In this document: positions 1-6,562 of the stretch, one piece after another | Numbering within the stretch: position 1 is the first letter of the stretch | Layout: each line of letters opens with the position of its first letter | Source of the DNA: JAQVEM01 sp964595565 | GTDB lineage: Bacteria; Actinomycetota; Humimicrobiia; Humimicrobiales; Humimicrobiaceae | NCBI GenBank assembly: GCA_964595565.1 | Contig: CAZQQX010000040.1 | Location: forward strand, 1 to 11,578 | DNA length: 11,578 nt | Direction: 5' to 3' | Made by a program: the position numbers and the translations under genes | The notes under the pieces: generated by a model | Seen by the model: only the letters and a program-made list of their open reading frames with translations | Database searches by the model: none | Told to the model about the DNA's origin: nothing

Positions 1-12
1 AGGAATAAAACT

Positions 13-723
13 ATGAATAAAAAATACCAGCGTAAAAATGAAGACCGGAGCTTGCTTCAGTTTTCAAAAGCTTTACCCTCTGACTTTATAAACACCGACC
101 CCTGGCGCGTGCTCCGTATTCAGGGTGAGTTCGTTAATGGTTTTGATACACTTGCCGGGACAGGGCCCTGCATTGCTATCTTTGGCTCTGCGCGTACCGA
201 CCCCGGGGACGATTATTATAAGGCTGCCGTTAAAACCGGGGCTCTTCTGGCAAAGGAAGGTCTGGGTGTTATCACCGGCGGCGGTCCGGGTATAATGGAA
301 GCAGCCAACAAAGGAGCGTTTGAAGCCGGTGGGCTTTCAATAGGCTGCAATATAGAATTGCCGGAGGAGCAAAAGCCAAATCCCTATCAGAACATATCCC
401 TGGAGTTTCACTATTTCTTTGTGCGTAAAATGATTTTTGTTAAGTATTCAGTGGGATACATTATTTTCCCAGGCGGCTTTGGCACTCTGGATGAACTTTT
501 CGAAGCTCTAACCCTTACCCAGACCGGTAAGATTGAGCATTTTCCTGTTGTCCTCTATGGCAGCGACTACTGGGGGGAGTTGTGCTCCTGGATTAATAGC
601 TGCCTGGTAAAAAGATATGCCACAATCAATCCCGAAGACAGTAAACTCTACAAAATAGTGGACACTCCCGGGGAAGCAGTCCGCCATATAGTAGATCTAA
701 TTAAAAATCATAACCTGATCTAA
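13..723 (+). CDS. LOG family protein (TIGR00730-type nucleotide 5'-monophosphate phosphoribohydrolase)
   Basis: Predicted cytosolic enzyme of the LOG (lysine decarboxylase-like fold) family, whose characterised members hydrolyse the N-glycosidic bond of nucleoside or cytokinin riboside 5'-monophosphates, releasing base and ribose 5-phosphate. The 236-residue product has the family hallmarks: a Rossmann-type start (IAIFGSAR, about residues 54-61), the glycine loop GGGPGIMEA (89-97), the RK pair at 138-139 and the catalytic/phosphate-binding motif PGGFGTLDE (153-161). The ATG is preceded by AGGA at positions 1-4 with an 8-nt gap. The N-terminal extension of about 50 residues before the core is common in the longer bacterial LOG proteins. 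It stands alone on the plus strand, with 188 bp before the next gene, so no pathway link to the rest of the window is apparent. Family assignment is secure; the natural substrate is not known. Confidence 0.93.
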   Translation: MNKKYQRKNEDRSLLQFSKALPSDFINTDPWRVLRIQGEFVNGFDTLAGTGPCIAIFGSARTDPGDDYYKAAVKTGALLAKEGLGVITGGGPGIMEAANKGAFEAGGLSIGCNIELPEEQKPNPYQNISLEFHYFFVRKMIFVKYSVGYIIFPGGFGTLDELFEALTLTQTGKIEHFPVVLYGSDYWGELCSWINSCLVKRYATINPEDSKLYKIVDTPGEAVRHIVDLIKNHNLI

Positions 724-911
724 AACAATACATACACAGTACATACCGTAAAGTTAATATATCTCCAGTGCTATTAATGTGTAAAGTATTTAGAAGAAGT
801 TTCCAGTTAAAATAAATTTTACATTCACTGCCCATAATTTAGATATTTTTTAGCTGCAGGATGTCCTGACCTCACTACAGAATTTCCCGATAACATTCGG
901 GCGCATCTAAC
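724..911. other. Intergenic gap, no gene seen
   Basis: AT-rich spacer between the ends of the LOG gene and the minus-strand hypothetical gene (convergent). No open frame, tRNA or convincing terminator was found. A weak 5-bp hairpin at 886-901 lacks a T tract. Confidence 0.5.
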
Positions 912-1583
912 TTAATCTTCAAACCATTCCTGGAATATTATTATTTTGGCAAGATTATCTTTTCCAAAACTAATTCCTATTTCGGTATTTAAGGGAATTT
1001 CACCAATTGAAATTTCTGCAGTATATTCCTTCTCGCATTCATCTGACCTTATTAGAATACTTTTATACACTCTGTAACCACTGGCAAGCTTAACCCCGGG
1101 TTCTATTATTTCTTCATCCGGCTCATTTATGAGCTGCTCAACCGTTATGGTATTTCCTGCAGTATCCACAGCTTTTAATATCGCAGCCACCATATACTCC
1201 CCTTCAGAAGGATTAATTTCCTCTTTATCCAGCGATACCGGTGCATCCAGCAGGAAGGAAGAGATTATGGTAGAAACCAAATTTTCCTTAAATATAATTC
1301 CTATCTCAGAACCAGTAGCAACCTCCTCTAATGAAATATTCCTGGAATACTCTTTTTCTTCTTCATCTCTTATTACAACGATTCTTCTTACATCATAATC
1401 TGCAGCCAGCTTTAAATTACTTCCTATTTCTGCCTGGTCAGGTTCATTTATGAGCTTTTTTAAGATATCATACCCGCTTGCAGCATCCCCTCTTGATGGT
1501 GGGGCCACTATATTATCGGTATCTGTCTTTATTACCACACTCAGAAATTTATTCAGCTTTCTATTTGCGATAGCAATCGCCAT
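912..1583 (-). CDS. Hypothetical protein with two tandem repeats
   Basis: A 223-residue acidic protein that I cannot assign to a named family. It contains two clearly homologous units of about 65 residues: residues 44-108 and 150-216. Both open with LINEPD, continue with a (V/L)KLA segment, an IRDE/IRSDE-type turn followed by EKEY, then an IS(L/I)(E/G)E...EIGI stretch and an I(I/S)F(K/G) strand. The second unit is preceded by an ILKAVDTAGNTITVEQ segment that looks beta-stranded, so a duplicated small beta-barrel domain is plausible (inference). The ATG at 1583 has no clear Shine-Dalgarno sequence, and the frame is closed by a stop ten codons upstream. The short hydrophobic codons before the ATG leave open that this is the surviving C-terminal part of a longer repeat protein. 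Its start lies only 21 bp from the divergent PadR-type gene. Confidence 0.7.
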   Translation of the reverse strand: MAIAIANRKLNKFLSVVIKTDTDNIVAPPSRGDAASGYDILKKLINEPDQAEIGSNLKLAADYDVRRIVVIRDEEEKEYSRNISLEEVATGSEIGIIFKENLVSTIISSFLLDAPVSLDKEEINPSEGEYMVAAILKAVDTAGNTITVEQLINEPDEEIIEPGVKLASGYRVYKSILIRSDECEKEYTAEISIGEIPLNTEIGISFGKDNLAKIIIFQEWFED

Positions 1584-1604
1584 TATTATAGAAATGATAC
1601 TGTA

Positions 1605-1925
1605 ATGCCTTTAAAAAAGAGTAAAAAAATCCAGCAGATTTTTATTGCCTGCCCTGCTTCTTCTTCTATCTTAAAACCATCACACGGTTATGAGCTTGCC
1701 GAGAAATATACTGTGTTTGGCTTTACTGATGCCGGCTCTGACCCCGGCCCGGTATACAGAACCCTGAATCTTTTAGACCCGGGAGGATTTATAAATTCAA
1801 AATGGGAAACTGAAGAAACCGGACCGGCAAAAAAGGTTTATTCAATAACCGATGAGGGGCTTAAATTAATATCAAGCCGGATAGAACTTATAAAGGAAAG
1901 AGAAAAAGTTTTGAGCTTTTTTTAG
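1605..1925 (+). pseudogene. PadR-family winged-helix regulator, N-terminus probably frameshifted
   Basis: The C-terminal two thirds match PadR-type transcriptional regulators: PSHGYELAEKY followed by FGF, then DPGPVYRTLNLL (recognition helix), a wing with SKWETEETGPAKKVY, and SITDEGLKLI. PadR proteins bind DNA as dimers and usually repress neighbouring genes. In this family the segment before PSHGYEL is normally hydrophobic (PC followed by several Leu). Here the annotated frame reads CPASSSILK instead, while the overlapping frame at 1637-1675 reads LPCFFFYLK, which looks like the expected helix. A one-base change in the A-run at 1673-1676 would join the frames. The ATG at 1605 also lacks a Shine-Dalgarno sequence, and LDPGGF replaces the usual LEEEG-type turn. 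It could be a decayed gene, a sequencing indel or a divergent intact protein. Confidence 0.55.
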
Positions 1926-1942
1926 AAAGGTATAGTAAAATT

Positions 1943-1960
1943 AAATAGAAATTTCTATTT
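1943..1960. promoter_or_regulatory. 18-bp perfect palindrome, candidate operator
   Basis: AAATAGAAATTTCTATTT reads identically on both strands. It lies 17 bp after the PadR-type gene and 32 bp before the membrane-protein start, where an operator for a dimeric repressor would be expected. Shorter flanking AAATT/AATTT arms extend the symmetry imperfectly. Binding by the PadR-type protein is inference. Confidence 0.4.
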
Positions 1961-1982
1961 CTCTAATTTATTTTTAAAAATT

Positions 1983-1987
1983 GGAGG
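1983..1987 (+). promoter_or_regulatory. Shine-Dalgarno GGAGG of the 1993 gene
   Basis: GGAGG sits 5 nt before the ATG at 1993 and fixes that start. Confidence 0.75.
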
Positions 1988-1992
1988 CTTAA

Positions 1993-2364
1993 ATGGCAAG
2001 AAGAGTTTACTTCAGGGAGATTTATTTATATATAGTATGCATTATCGCCATAATTATTTTTGTAATAGGGATAATCACCACCTACGATGGCCTCATAAAT
2101 TATATAAAACCATCAACATGGACATCAAAACCAGATATCATAGCCATGTATTCGGAACAATACCGGAGTTTTTCCAGCGAAGAAATTGAACAGCTGGCAG
2201 AAGAGCAGGTAAACACCTCTATCAGAAACGAGAAGGATTCGGCATTTAAAAACATGCTGAGAGGAATACTTCTCTTAATCATTTCTATTCCACTTTTTGC
2301 TTTTCACTGGAAGAAAGCCCGGGAAATGTGGGATATGCACACAGAAGAAAAAAATGATGATTGA
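1993..2364 (+). CDS. Small two-helix membrane protein, DUF5671-like topology
   Basis: A 123-residue protein of unknown function. It has a hydrophobic N-terminal segment at about residues 9-30 and a second one at about 87-104, separated by a charged loop of roughly 55 residues containing a Ser/Glu-rich stretch (SFSSEEIEQLAEE). The C-terminus is charged and ends in acidic residues. The N-terminal REIYLYIVCIIAIIIF pattern recalls small DUF5671-type membrane proteins, but I cannot confirm membership. The start is supported by GGAGG 5 nt upstream. It follows the PadR-type gene in the same direction with a palindrome between them, so it may be the target of that regulator. It converges with the end of the long minus-strand operon (36 bp between coding ends). 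No strong terminator is visible between them. Confidence 0.7.
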   Translation: MARRVYFREIYLYIVCIIAIIIFVIGIITTYDGLINYIKPSTWTSKPDIIAMYSEQYRSFSSEEIEQLAEEQVNTSIRNEKDSAFKNMLRGILLLIISIPLFAFHWKKAREMWDMHTEEKNDD

Positions 2365-2401
2365 TGTCTGCTGCAATAGTTCCGTGCAATAATTTTAAAA
2401 T

Positions 2402-3184
2402 TTAATTTATTATCCTTTTTATTTTTTCCCTGTCAAAAATATCAGGAGATAAACTTCTTCTATTTACCATGGATTTAAATTCTTTATCAATCTCAGCTGT
2501 TAGTTTATCTTTATTAATAGAAAAAGATTCACAGATATATTTACCAAGCTCTCTGACAAGCCTGACTTTCCAGTCAGAAAAAAATGGTTCATAGGTTAAA
2601 GTAAAAGCCATAAATTTTCCAAAATCTTCTTCAATGCACCCTCTATGCCAGTCCTCAAAATCAATTCTATAAATACCGGAATTTATAATAAAATTACGCA
2701 GGTTAACATCACCAGATATGCAAAAGTCTCCCGTAATTTTCTTTGAAATATAATAAAAATCATTAATTACTTTACAGGAGGCTACCAGTGGGTTTAATTT
2801 ACCAAAATTAATATCTTCGTTCTCTGACTCTTTTACAAGGATGTAATCAAGAAGAGTACCGCCTTCTATAAATTCAGTTATTAAAAAATCCTTTCCCTCG
2901 TAAAATATCCCGGGGACATTAATACTATATTCAGATGAATGCTTCCCCAGGGCTCTCAGCATCAAAGACTCTTTATCTTTTTTAAACCCTTTCTCTCCAT
3001 TCAGGTATAATTTAAATACAAAATATACAGATTCTTCTTCCCCGGAACTATCAGTTATAAACCTTACCCTGTATAATTTGTTCTTTTTACTATATAACTT
3101 TTCTACAGGTATTATCTTTTTGATATGCTTTTTTTCAATAAACTTTTTATCAATAAGACCCTTTAAAAACCCGTCATTTACCAT
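2402..3184 (-). CDS. APH/choline-kinase-fold small-molecule kinase
   Basis: Predicted cytosolic phosphotransferase with the protein-kinase-like fold used by aminoglycoside, choline and related kinases. In 260 residues the expected elements occur in order: ATP-anchoring Lys in VFK (K58), helix-C Glu (E72), hinge TEFIEGGTL (103-111), catalytic loop GDVNLRN with D159 and N164 in the usual D-x4-N spacing, and the metal-binding D175 in YRIDFED. The His of the common HGD motif is replaced by Ser (SGD). It is the last gene of the long minus-strand operon, 17 bp after the displaced MobB C-terminal frame, and no strong Shine-Dalgarno sequence is visible. Aminoglycoside resistance is not indicated by the context. 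Re-phosphorylation of a substrate imported by the operon's ECF transporter is an inference. Lipopolysaccharide-core-type kinases are another possible relative. Confidence 0.8.
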   Translation of the reverse strand: MVNDGFLKGLIDKKFIEKKHIKKIIPVEKLYSKKNKLYRVRFITDSSGEEESVYFVFKLYLNGEKGFKKDKESLMLRALGKHSSEYSINVPGIFYEGKDFLITEFIEGGTLLDYILVKESENEDINFGKLNPLVASCKVINDFYYISKKITGDFCISGDVNLRNFIINSGIYRIDFEDWHRGCIEEDFGKFMAFTLTYEPFFSDWKVRLVRELGKYICESFSINKDKLTAEIDKEFKSMVNRRSLSPDIFDREKIKRIIN

Positions 3185-3201
3185 GGCATTTGTTTAATAT
3201 A

Positions 3202-3358
3202 TTAATCTTTTATTGTTATTCTTATTTCTCCTGCTCCCAGATAATCTTTTAGATTTTTTATTATTTCCTTTATGCTGTTCTTTAATATCCCTGCCCCTGG
3301 TTTACTGCAACTTAACCACTGCTCACTAAGGCTCTCTGATGAAAATCGGTAATATTTT
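3202..3358 (-). pseudogene. Out-of-frame MobB C-terminal extension remnant
   Basis: Directly after the mobB stop, an overlapping frame stays open to a TAA at 3202. Its end contains GAGILKNSIKEIIKNLKDY, followed by an EIRITIK-type tail. Many MobB proteins of Gram-positive anaerobes carry a C-terminal extension ending in FVQ-x-ILKNTI-x-G-x-x-SSLKG and EIEI(R/K)I (from memory), and this fragment matches that ending. The Cys-rich part that normally precedes it (CGxCG-like) is not recognisable. The frame enters from within the last codons of mobB and has no plausible independent start or ribosome binding site. It is best read as the detached tail of mobB, separated by a frameshift or deletion. Confidence 0.5.
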
Positions 3359-3853
3359 CTAAACCTTTTGTTCAATAAAATCAACCAGAGCTGCGGTATT
3401 ATCCATTGAATTAATAACCGGGATCCCCCTGCATTCATCAGTATTATTGGAGACAACTCCGGAAATCAAAAAAATCCTCTCAAAATATTCTTCCTTCCTG
3501 TTTCTTTCAATATCCTCCAGCGAAGACGCACACAGAATAACCGGACAGTTGTAATCTTTAACTCCCTCCATAACCACGTAATCCGTGTCGTAAAACTTTA
3601 AAATCTCATATATATCTAATTTTTTCTTGAAAAGAATGTCCGTTTCATAAAGGCCCCTCGCGGTTACAGGCTCTGCTCCTGCTTTAATGTGCCTGTATGT
3701 GTTTGTTCCTTCTTTATCCATGGCAAAATCCTTATAGTGTATCTCCTTCACCGTGCCTACCGAATAACCTCTTCTCCTGAGCTCTTTTATAATATTTTCA
3801 ATAGTGGTCGTTTTCCCTGATTCTGATAATCCAATCACTGAAAATAATCGCAT
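3359..3853 (-). CDS. mobB: Molybdopterin-guanine dinucleotide biosynthesis protein MobB
   Basis: P-loop GTP-binding protein that assists MobA in attaching GMP to molybdopterin to form the dinucleotide form of the molybdenum (or tungsten) cofactor. In 164 residues it shows the P-loop GLSESGKTT (8-16), the typical K-x2-H...D-x2-G-x-(D/N)T-x2-H-x2-AGAE run (VKEIH, then GTNTYRHIKAGAE, about 35-61) and the Walker-B-like VVMEGVKDYNCPVIL. The ATG lies inside the end of the upstream ecfT gene (19-bp overlap), which indicates translational coupling. The product stops at LVDFIEQKV, about where the longer Gram-positive forms enter a C-terminal extension. A matching tail is found next door in another frame, so the protein may be truncated, although the P-loop core is intact and of a length seen in other functional MobB proteins. 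Confidence 0.87.
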   Translation of the reverse strand: MRLFSVIGLSESGKTTTIENIIKELRRRGYSVGTVKEIHYKDFAMDKEGTNTYRHIKAGAEPVTARGLYETDILFKKKLDIYEILKFYDTDYVVMEGVKDYNCPVILCASSLEDIERNRKEEYFERIFLISGVVSNNTDECRGIPVINSMDNTAALVDFIEQKV

Positions 3854-4626
3854 AGCACCCTTCCCGGAAAATTAAACACATAATAACTTACAAAAACAGC
3901 TGCTGTAAAAATAAAAGACAATACTATTATAATATAATCTTTCGCAGAAAACTTAAGCACCAGATAACTTGTTCGTACTGGATATGCTCTGAAAGCTCTG
4001 GTTTCCATAGCCATTGAAAGAGTCTGCGCCTTTCTGATTGCGCCCGAGAGTACCGGCATAAAAATATATGAATATACCCTGAGCCTCTTCTTAAAAGGTA
4101 TCTTATTTATTTCAATTCCCCTCAGCTGTATTGCAGTCAGGGCATCTTTAATCTCATCGTGAAGGAGAGGTAAAAATCTTATTGCCACCGAAACCATAAA
4201 AGCTATATCATAAGGAATTTTCAATTGTATCAGGCCCTGGATTATTTCTCTGTAGTTTGAAGTAACAATAATGGTAGCCGAAAACAATACGATAGATACC
4301 CTCAACAAAAACTCCATTCCCATCAGAATTCCGCCGGAAGTAAGAATGGTAAAATTTCTTACACTCAGGATTGCTTCTCCCCGGCGTAAAAACATGCTCT
4401 GAATAACAACTATGGCAAAAAATAGATACCACAGCCTTTTAGTTGACCTGATTGACTTTAAAAGACTTACTCCTGATAAAACGGCACACAGGATAGTAAT
4501 TATAAGGATTGCTCCCAGGACATAAATATGCTGGATAAATACTGCTATGCCGGAAAGACAGATAACTACCGCCAGCTTTGTCCTTACATCCGTTTTAGCC
4601 AGAAACCTGTTCAAAAATCTCACCAC
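3835..4626 (-). CDS. ecfT: ECF transporter transmembrane (T) component, CbiQ/EcfT family
   Basis: Integral membrane coupling subunit of an energy-coupling-factor importer. It connects the two ATPases to the substrate-binding S subunit. The 263-residue product has hydrophobic segments at about 18-50, 66-80, 93-122, 141-155 and 231-251. It also has the two cytoplasmic coupling motifs in characteristic positions: QLRG (167-170) and, after a basic stretch, AMETRAFRA (206-214), equivalent to the family's x-R-G and AxEARGF motifs. The second motif carries TRA where ARG is usual. The start is GTG at 4626, with GTG repeated as the second codon. It overlaps the end of the ATPase gene by 32 bp. A GGGAGG lies about 15 nt upstream. 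The context (own S subunit, no CbiM/CbiN) argues against a cobalt transporter. Confidence 0.92.
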   Translation of the reverse strand: MVRFLNRFLAKTDVRTKLAVVICLSGIAVFIQHIYVLGAILIITILCAVLSGVSLLKSIRSTKRLWYLFFAIVVIQSMFLRRGEAILSVRNFTILTSGGILMGMEFLLRVSIVLFSATIIVTSNYREIIQGLIQLKIPYDIAFMVSVAIRFLPLLHDEIKDALTAIQLRGIEINKIPFKKRLRVYSYIFMPVLSGAIRKAQTLSMAMETRAFRAYPVRTSYLVLKFSAKDYIIIVLSFIFTAAVFVSYYVFNFPGRVLCDYFQ

Positions 4627-5260
4627 CGTATATTTTTAAAATCCTCCCGGTAAATTTCTTTATAAAAAAAATATCATGGCTTATCACCATTAATCCTATT
4701 CCCCTGGTTAAAAAGCTCTTAAGGATTTTAATAAGCATATTTTCTCTTATCACATCCAGACCCGTGGTCGGCTCGTCAAGTATTATAAAATCAGGTTCAT
4801 TTACTAAAATACCTGCGATCGCAAGCCTCTGTTTTTCTCCGTAACTCAGGTTGTAAGTCGGGCTGTGTAGCTGATGGCTCAGGCCAAGATACTCCAGAAC
4901 CTTTTTTACTCTGTCATTTATTGTGTCATCAGGAATATTTTTTATTCTCATGGCAAAGGAAAGCTCCTCTTCCACAGTTAGAGCAAAAATCTGTACTTCC
5001 GGATTCTGGAAAAGATACCCTATTTTCTTTCCCACCTGGCCCAGGCTCATATTTTTAACATCACTGCCATCTATATAGATTTTACCCCGGTCAGCTTTTA
5101 AGATCCCCATAACAAGTTTGCCCAGGGTAGTTTTTCCGCTTCCATTTGGCCCCACCAGCGCAACAAAATCACCGCGGCAGATATCAAATTTTGCTTTTTT
5201 AATTACAGGCTTACAGTCCCTGTAGCTAAAAGACACATTATCAAATTTTATAAAGCTCAA
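4595..5260 (-). CDS. ECF transporter ATP-binding protein, second ATPase (EcfA2-like)
   Basis: Cytoplasmic ABC ATPase that powers the ECF importer together with the neighbouring ATPase. All catalytic motifs are present in 221 residues: Walker A GPNGSGKTT (37-45), Q-loop LFQNPEVQIFA (Q85), signature LSYGE (138-142), Walker B FIILDE with catalytic Glu (158-163), D-loop TGLD and H-loop ISHD (H195). The FQNPEVQIFA stretch is typical of CbiO/EcfA proteins. The predicted start is TTG at 5260, supported by AGAGGGG shortly upstream, and it lies inside the end of the previous ATPase gene (20-bp overlap). It is slightly shorter than usual EcfA proteins because the C-terminal regulatory tail is minimal. 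The numbering as EcfA2 follows gene order only. Confidence 0.93.
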   Translation of the reverse strand: MSFIKFDNVSFSYRDCKPVIKKAKFDICRGDFVALVGPNGSGKTTLGKLVMGILKADRGKIYIDGSDVKNMSLGQVGKKIGYLFQNPEVQIFALTVEEELSFAMRIKNIPDDTINDRVKKVLEYLGLSHQLHSPTYNLSYGEKQRLAIAGILVNEPDFIILDEPTTGLDVIRENMLIKILKSFLTRGIGLMVISHDIFFIKKFTGRILKIYGGEIFEQVSG

Positions 5261-5957
5261 TTAACCCCTCTAATTTTTCCTGTTTATCAATTTCTGTTAA
5301 TTTTCCTTTCTCCAGAAAAAAAATCCTGTCAGATATACCAAAATTTTCAACACCATGGTCAACCAGCATTATTGATTTACCGGATTTTTTTAACAGCAAA
5401 ATTGTCTTTTTTATTCTATCCCTGCTCTCTTCATCCAGCCGGGAAAGACTCTCATCAAAAATTAACACATCGGGTTCCATGGAGAGAATAGAAGCAATTG
5501 CAACCAGCTGTTTTTCACCACCTGAAAGATTCTCCGGATGCTCGAACCGGTATTTTTCCATATTTACAAGTCCGAGGCTCGTATCTACTCTTCTTTTTAT
5601 TTCATCATGCCCAAGGCAGAGATTTTCCGGCCCAAAAGCAATCTCGTCCTCCACTGTCGGTGAAAAAAGCTGCATATCATAATCCTGGAACACCACTCCC
5701 ACCCTGGTTGAAACCAGGCCAAAACTCATTTCCTTCACCGGTTTGCCGAAAATATTCACGGTGCCTTTTATAAGACCCCTGTAAATATGGGGGATAATTC
5801 CGCATATACAGTAGCAGAGTGTGGTCTTGCCGCAACCGCTCAGTCCAGTGACAGAAATTATCTCACTCCGCCCCAAATTAAGGTTCACGCCATTGAGTAT
5901 GTTATTTTCCCCATCCTCATATTTAAAGTAAAGATTTTTAATCTCAACCGGGTTCAT
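5241..5957 (-). CDS. ECF transporter ATP-binding protein, first ATPase (EcfA1-like)
   Basis: First of two paired ABC ATPases of the ECF module. The 238-residue protein has Walker A GLSGCGKTT (38-46), Q-loop FQDYDMQLFSPTVEDE (Q91), signature LSGGE (144-148), Walker B VLIFDES (164-170) with the catalytic Glu retained, a D-loop-like RLDEE and H-loop VDHG (H201). The QDYDMQLF sequence is the usual ECF variant seen in paired ATPases of vitamin-type importers. The ATG at 5957 lies 12 bp after the end of the upstream membrane-anchored protein, and its 3' end overlaps the next ATPase. The two ATPases have separate features (for example DES versus DEP after Walker B), which fits a heterodimer. Co-directional overlap with ecfT shows one transcription unit. 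Confidence 0.93.
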   Translation of the reverse strand: MNPVEIKNLYFKYEDGENNILNGVNLNLGRSEIISVTGLSGCGKTTLCYCICGIIPHIYRGLIKGTVNIFGKPVKEMSFGLVSTRVGVVFQDYDMQLFSPTVEDEIAFGPENLCLGHDEIKRRVDTSLGLVNMEKYRFEHPENLSGGEKQLVAIASILSMEPDVLIFDESLSRLDEESRDRIKKTILLLKKSGKSIMLVDHGVENFGISDRIFFLEKGKLTEIDKQEKLEGLIELYKI

Positions 5958-5969
5958 ATTCTTCTAAAA

Positions 5970-6515
5970 TTATTTTATTAATTCTATCTCAACCACATAT
6001 TTACACCACCGCATGCTGAACCGGTCCTTTCTTACTACTATCTGGTACGGGCCTCTGCCTCCCGAGCCCTTTGTCCCCAGAATTTGACCATTCTCCCTGT
6101 AAGCAATATAGATATTGTCTTCCTCCTGAACCTCTTCCGGTTCAAATGCCACCTTATAGCCGTCAATTGCATTGACGGTAACCATTTTATAATCTTCTAC
6201 ATCTATCCCCATTTTTTCAAGGACATTATTCATTAAAACTCCGGTATAATAATGCTCTTCCTGGCCTGTATCACTGGTATCCATAACCGCACTGAATTCC
6301 TTCTCTCCCGCATTTTTAATAAACTCCATATCAGCTCTGCCAATCTCATTACCATCAAAACTGACCATAATGGTCTTATTTTCCTCTAATTGTTTTTTTT
6401 CTCCTATATTACCGGCATTTAAAAAAGAAAATATGCCCACTACAATAAGGAGCACGATAACTGACAGTATTATTACCAGATTCCTCTTTTTTACTTTATC
6501 ATCTGTCTTTCTCAT
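5970..6515 (-). CDS. Membrane-anchored protein with molybdopterin-binding (sulfite-oxidase-like) domain
   Basis: Predicted extracytoplasmic binding protein of 181 residues with a basic N-terminus, one membrane anchor (about 12-33) and a single outside domain. The domain follows the order of the oxidoreductase molybdopterin-binding (SUOX-like) fold: YYTGVLMNNVLEKMGI (89-104), VNAIDGYKVAF (114-124), an IYIAYRENGQIL strand-turn (135-146), GGRGPYQIVV and a closing WCKYVVEIEL (170-179). In catalytic family members a Cys before the first block ligates Mo; here that stretch (EFSAVMDT) has none, so a ligand-binding rather than redox role is inferred. C171 replaces the more usual Val. It sits between the phosphodiesterase-like gene and the ECF ATPases. 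The name of the fold comes from motif memory; the ligand is unknown. Confidence 0.72.
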   Translation of the reverse strand: MRKTDDKVKKRNLVIILSVIVLLIVVGIFSFLNAGNIGEKKQLEENKTIMVSFDGNEIGRADMEFIKNAGEKEFSAVMDTSDTGQEEHYYTGVLMNNVLEKMGIDVEDYKMVTVNAIDGYKVAFEPEEVQEEDNIYIAYRENGQILGTKGSGGRGPYQIVVRKDRFSMRWCKYVVEIELIK

Positions 6516-6562
6516 AAAATTCCAACCAGCCTGTTCTAAATATAATATTCCTTCTGCCTTTA

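Noticed and set aside
886..901. Hairpin CCCGA-taacat-TCGGG near the 3' end of the 912 gene, considered as a terminator
   Set aside because: Only a 5-bp stem with no T tract on either strand.
1129..1398. Plus-strand open frame opposite the repeat protein
   Set aside because: Antisense shadow; Ser-rich composition, no Shine-Dalgarno sequence, and the minus-strand frame has internal repeat homology.
3359..3456. Upstream part of the frame that continues into the MobB tail, considered as a separate gene starting at 3456
   Set aside because: It runs antisense-frame-like inside mobB with no ribosome site, and the N-terminal part has no protein-like composition. Only the part after the mobB stop resembles a real domain.
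5479..5773. Plus-strand open frames opposite the first ECF ATPase
   Set aside because: Antisense shadows of a gene with every ABC ATPase motif.
3835..5957. Cobalt or nickel (CbiMNQO-type) transporter interpretation of the ECF genes
   Set aside because: No CbiM/NikM or CbiN-like gene is present; the operon has a vitamin-type S subunit instead, and no cobalamin riboswitch features are seen.
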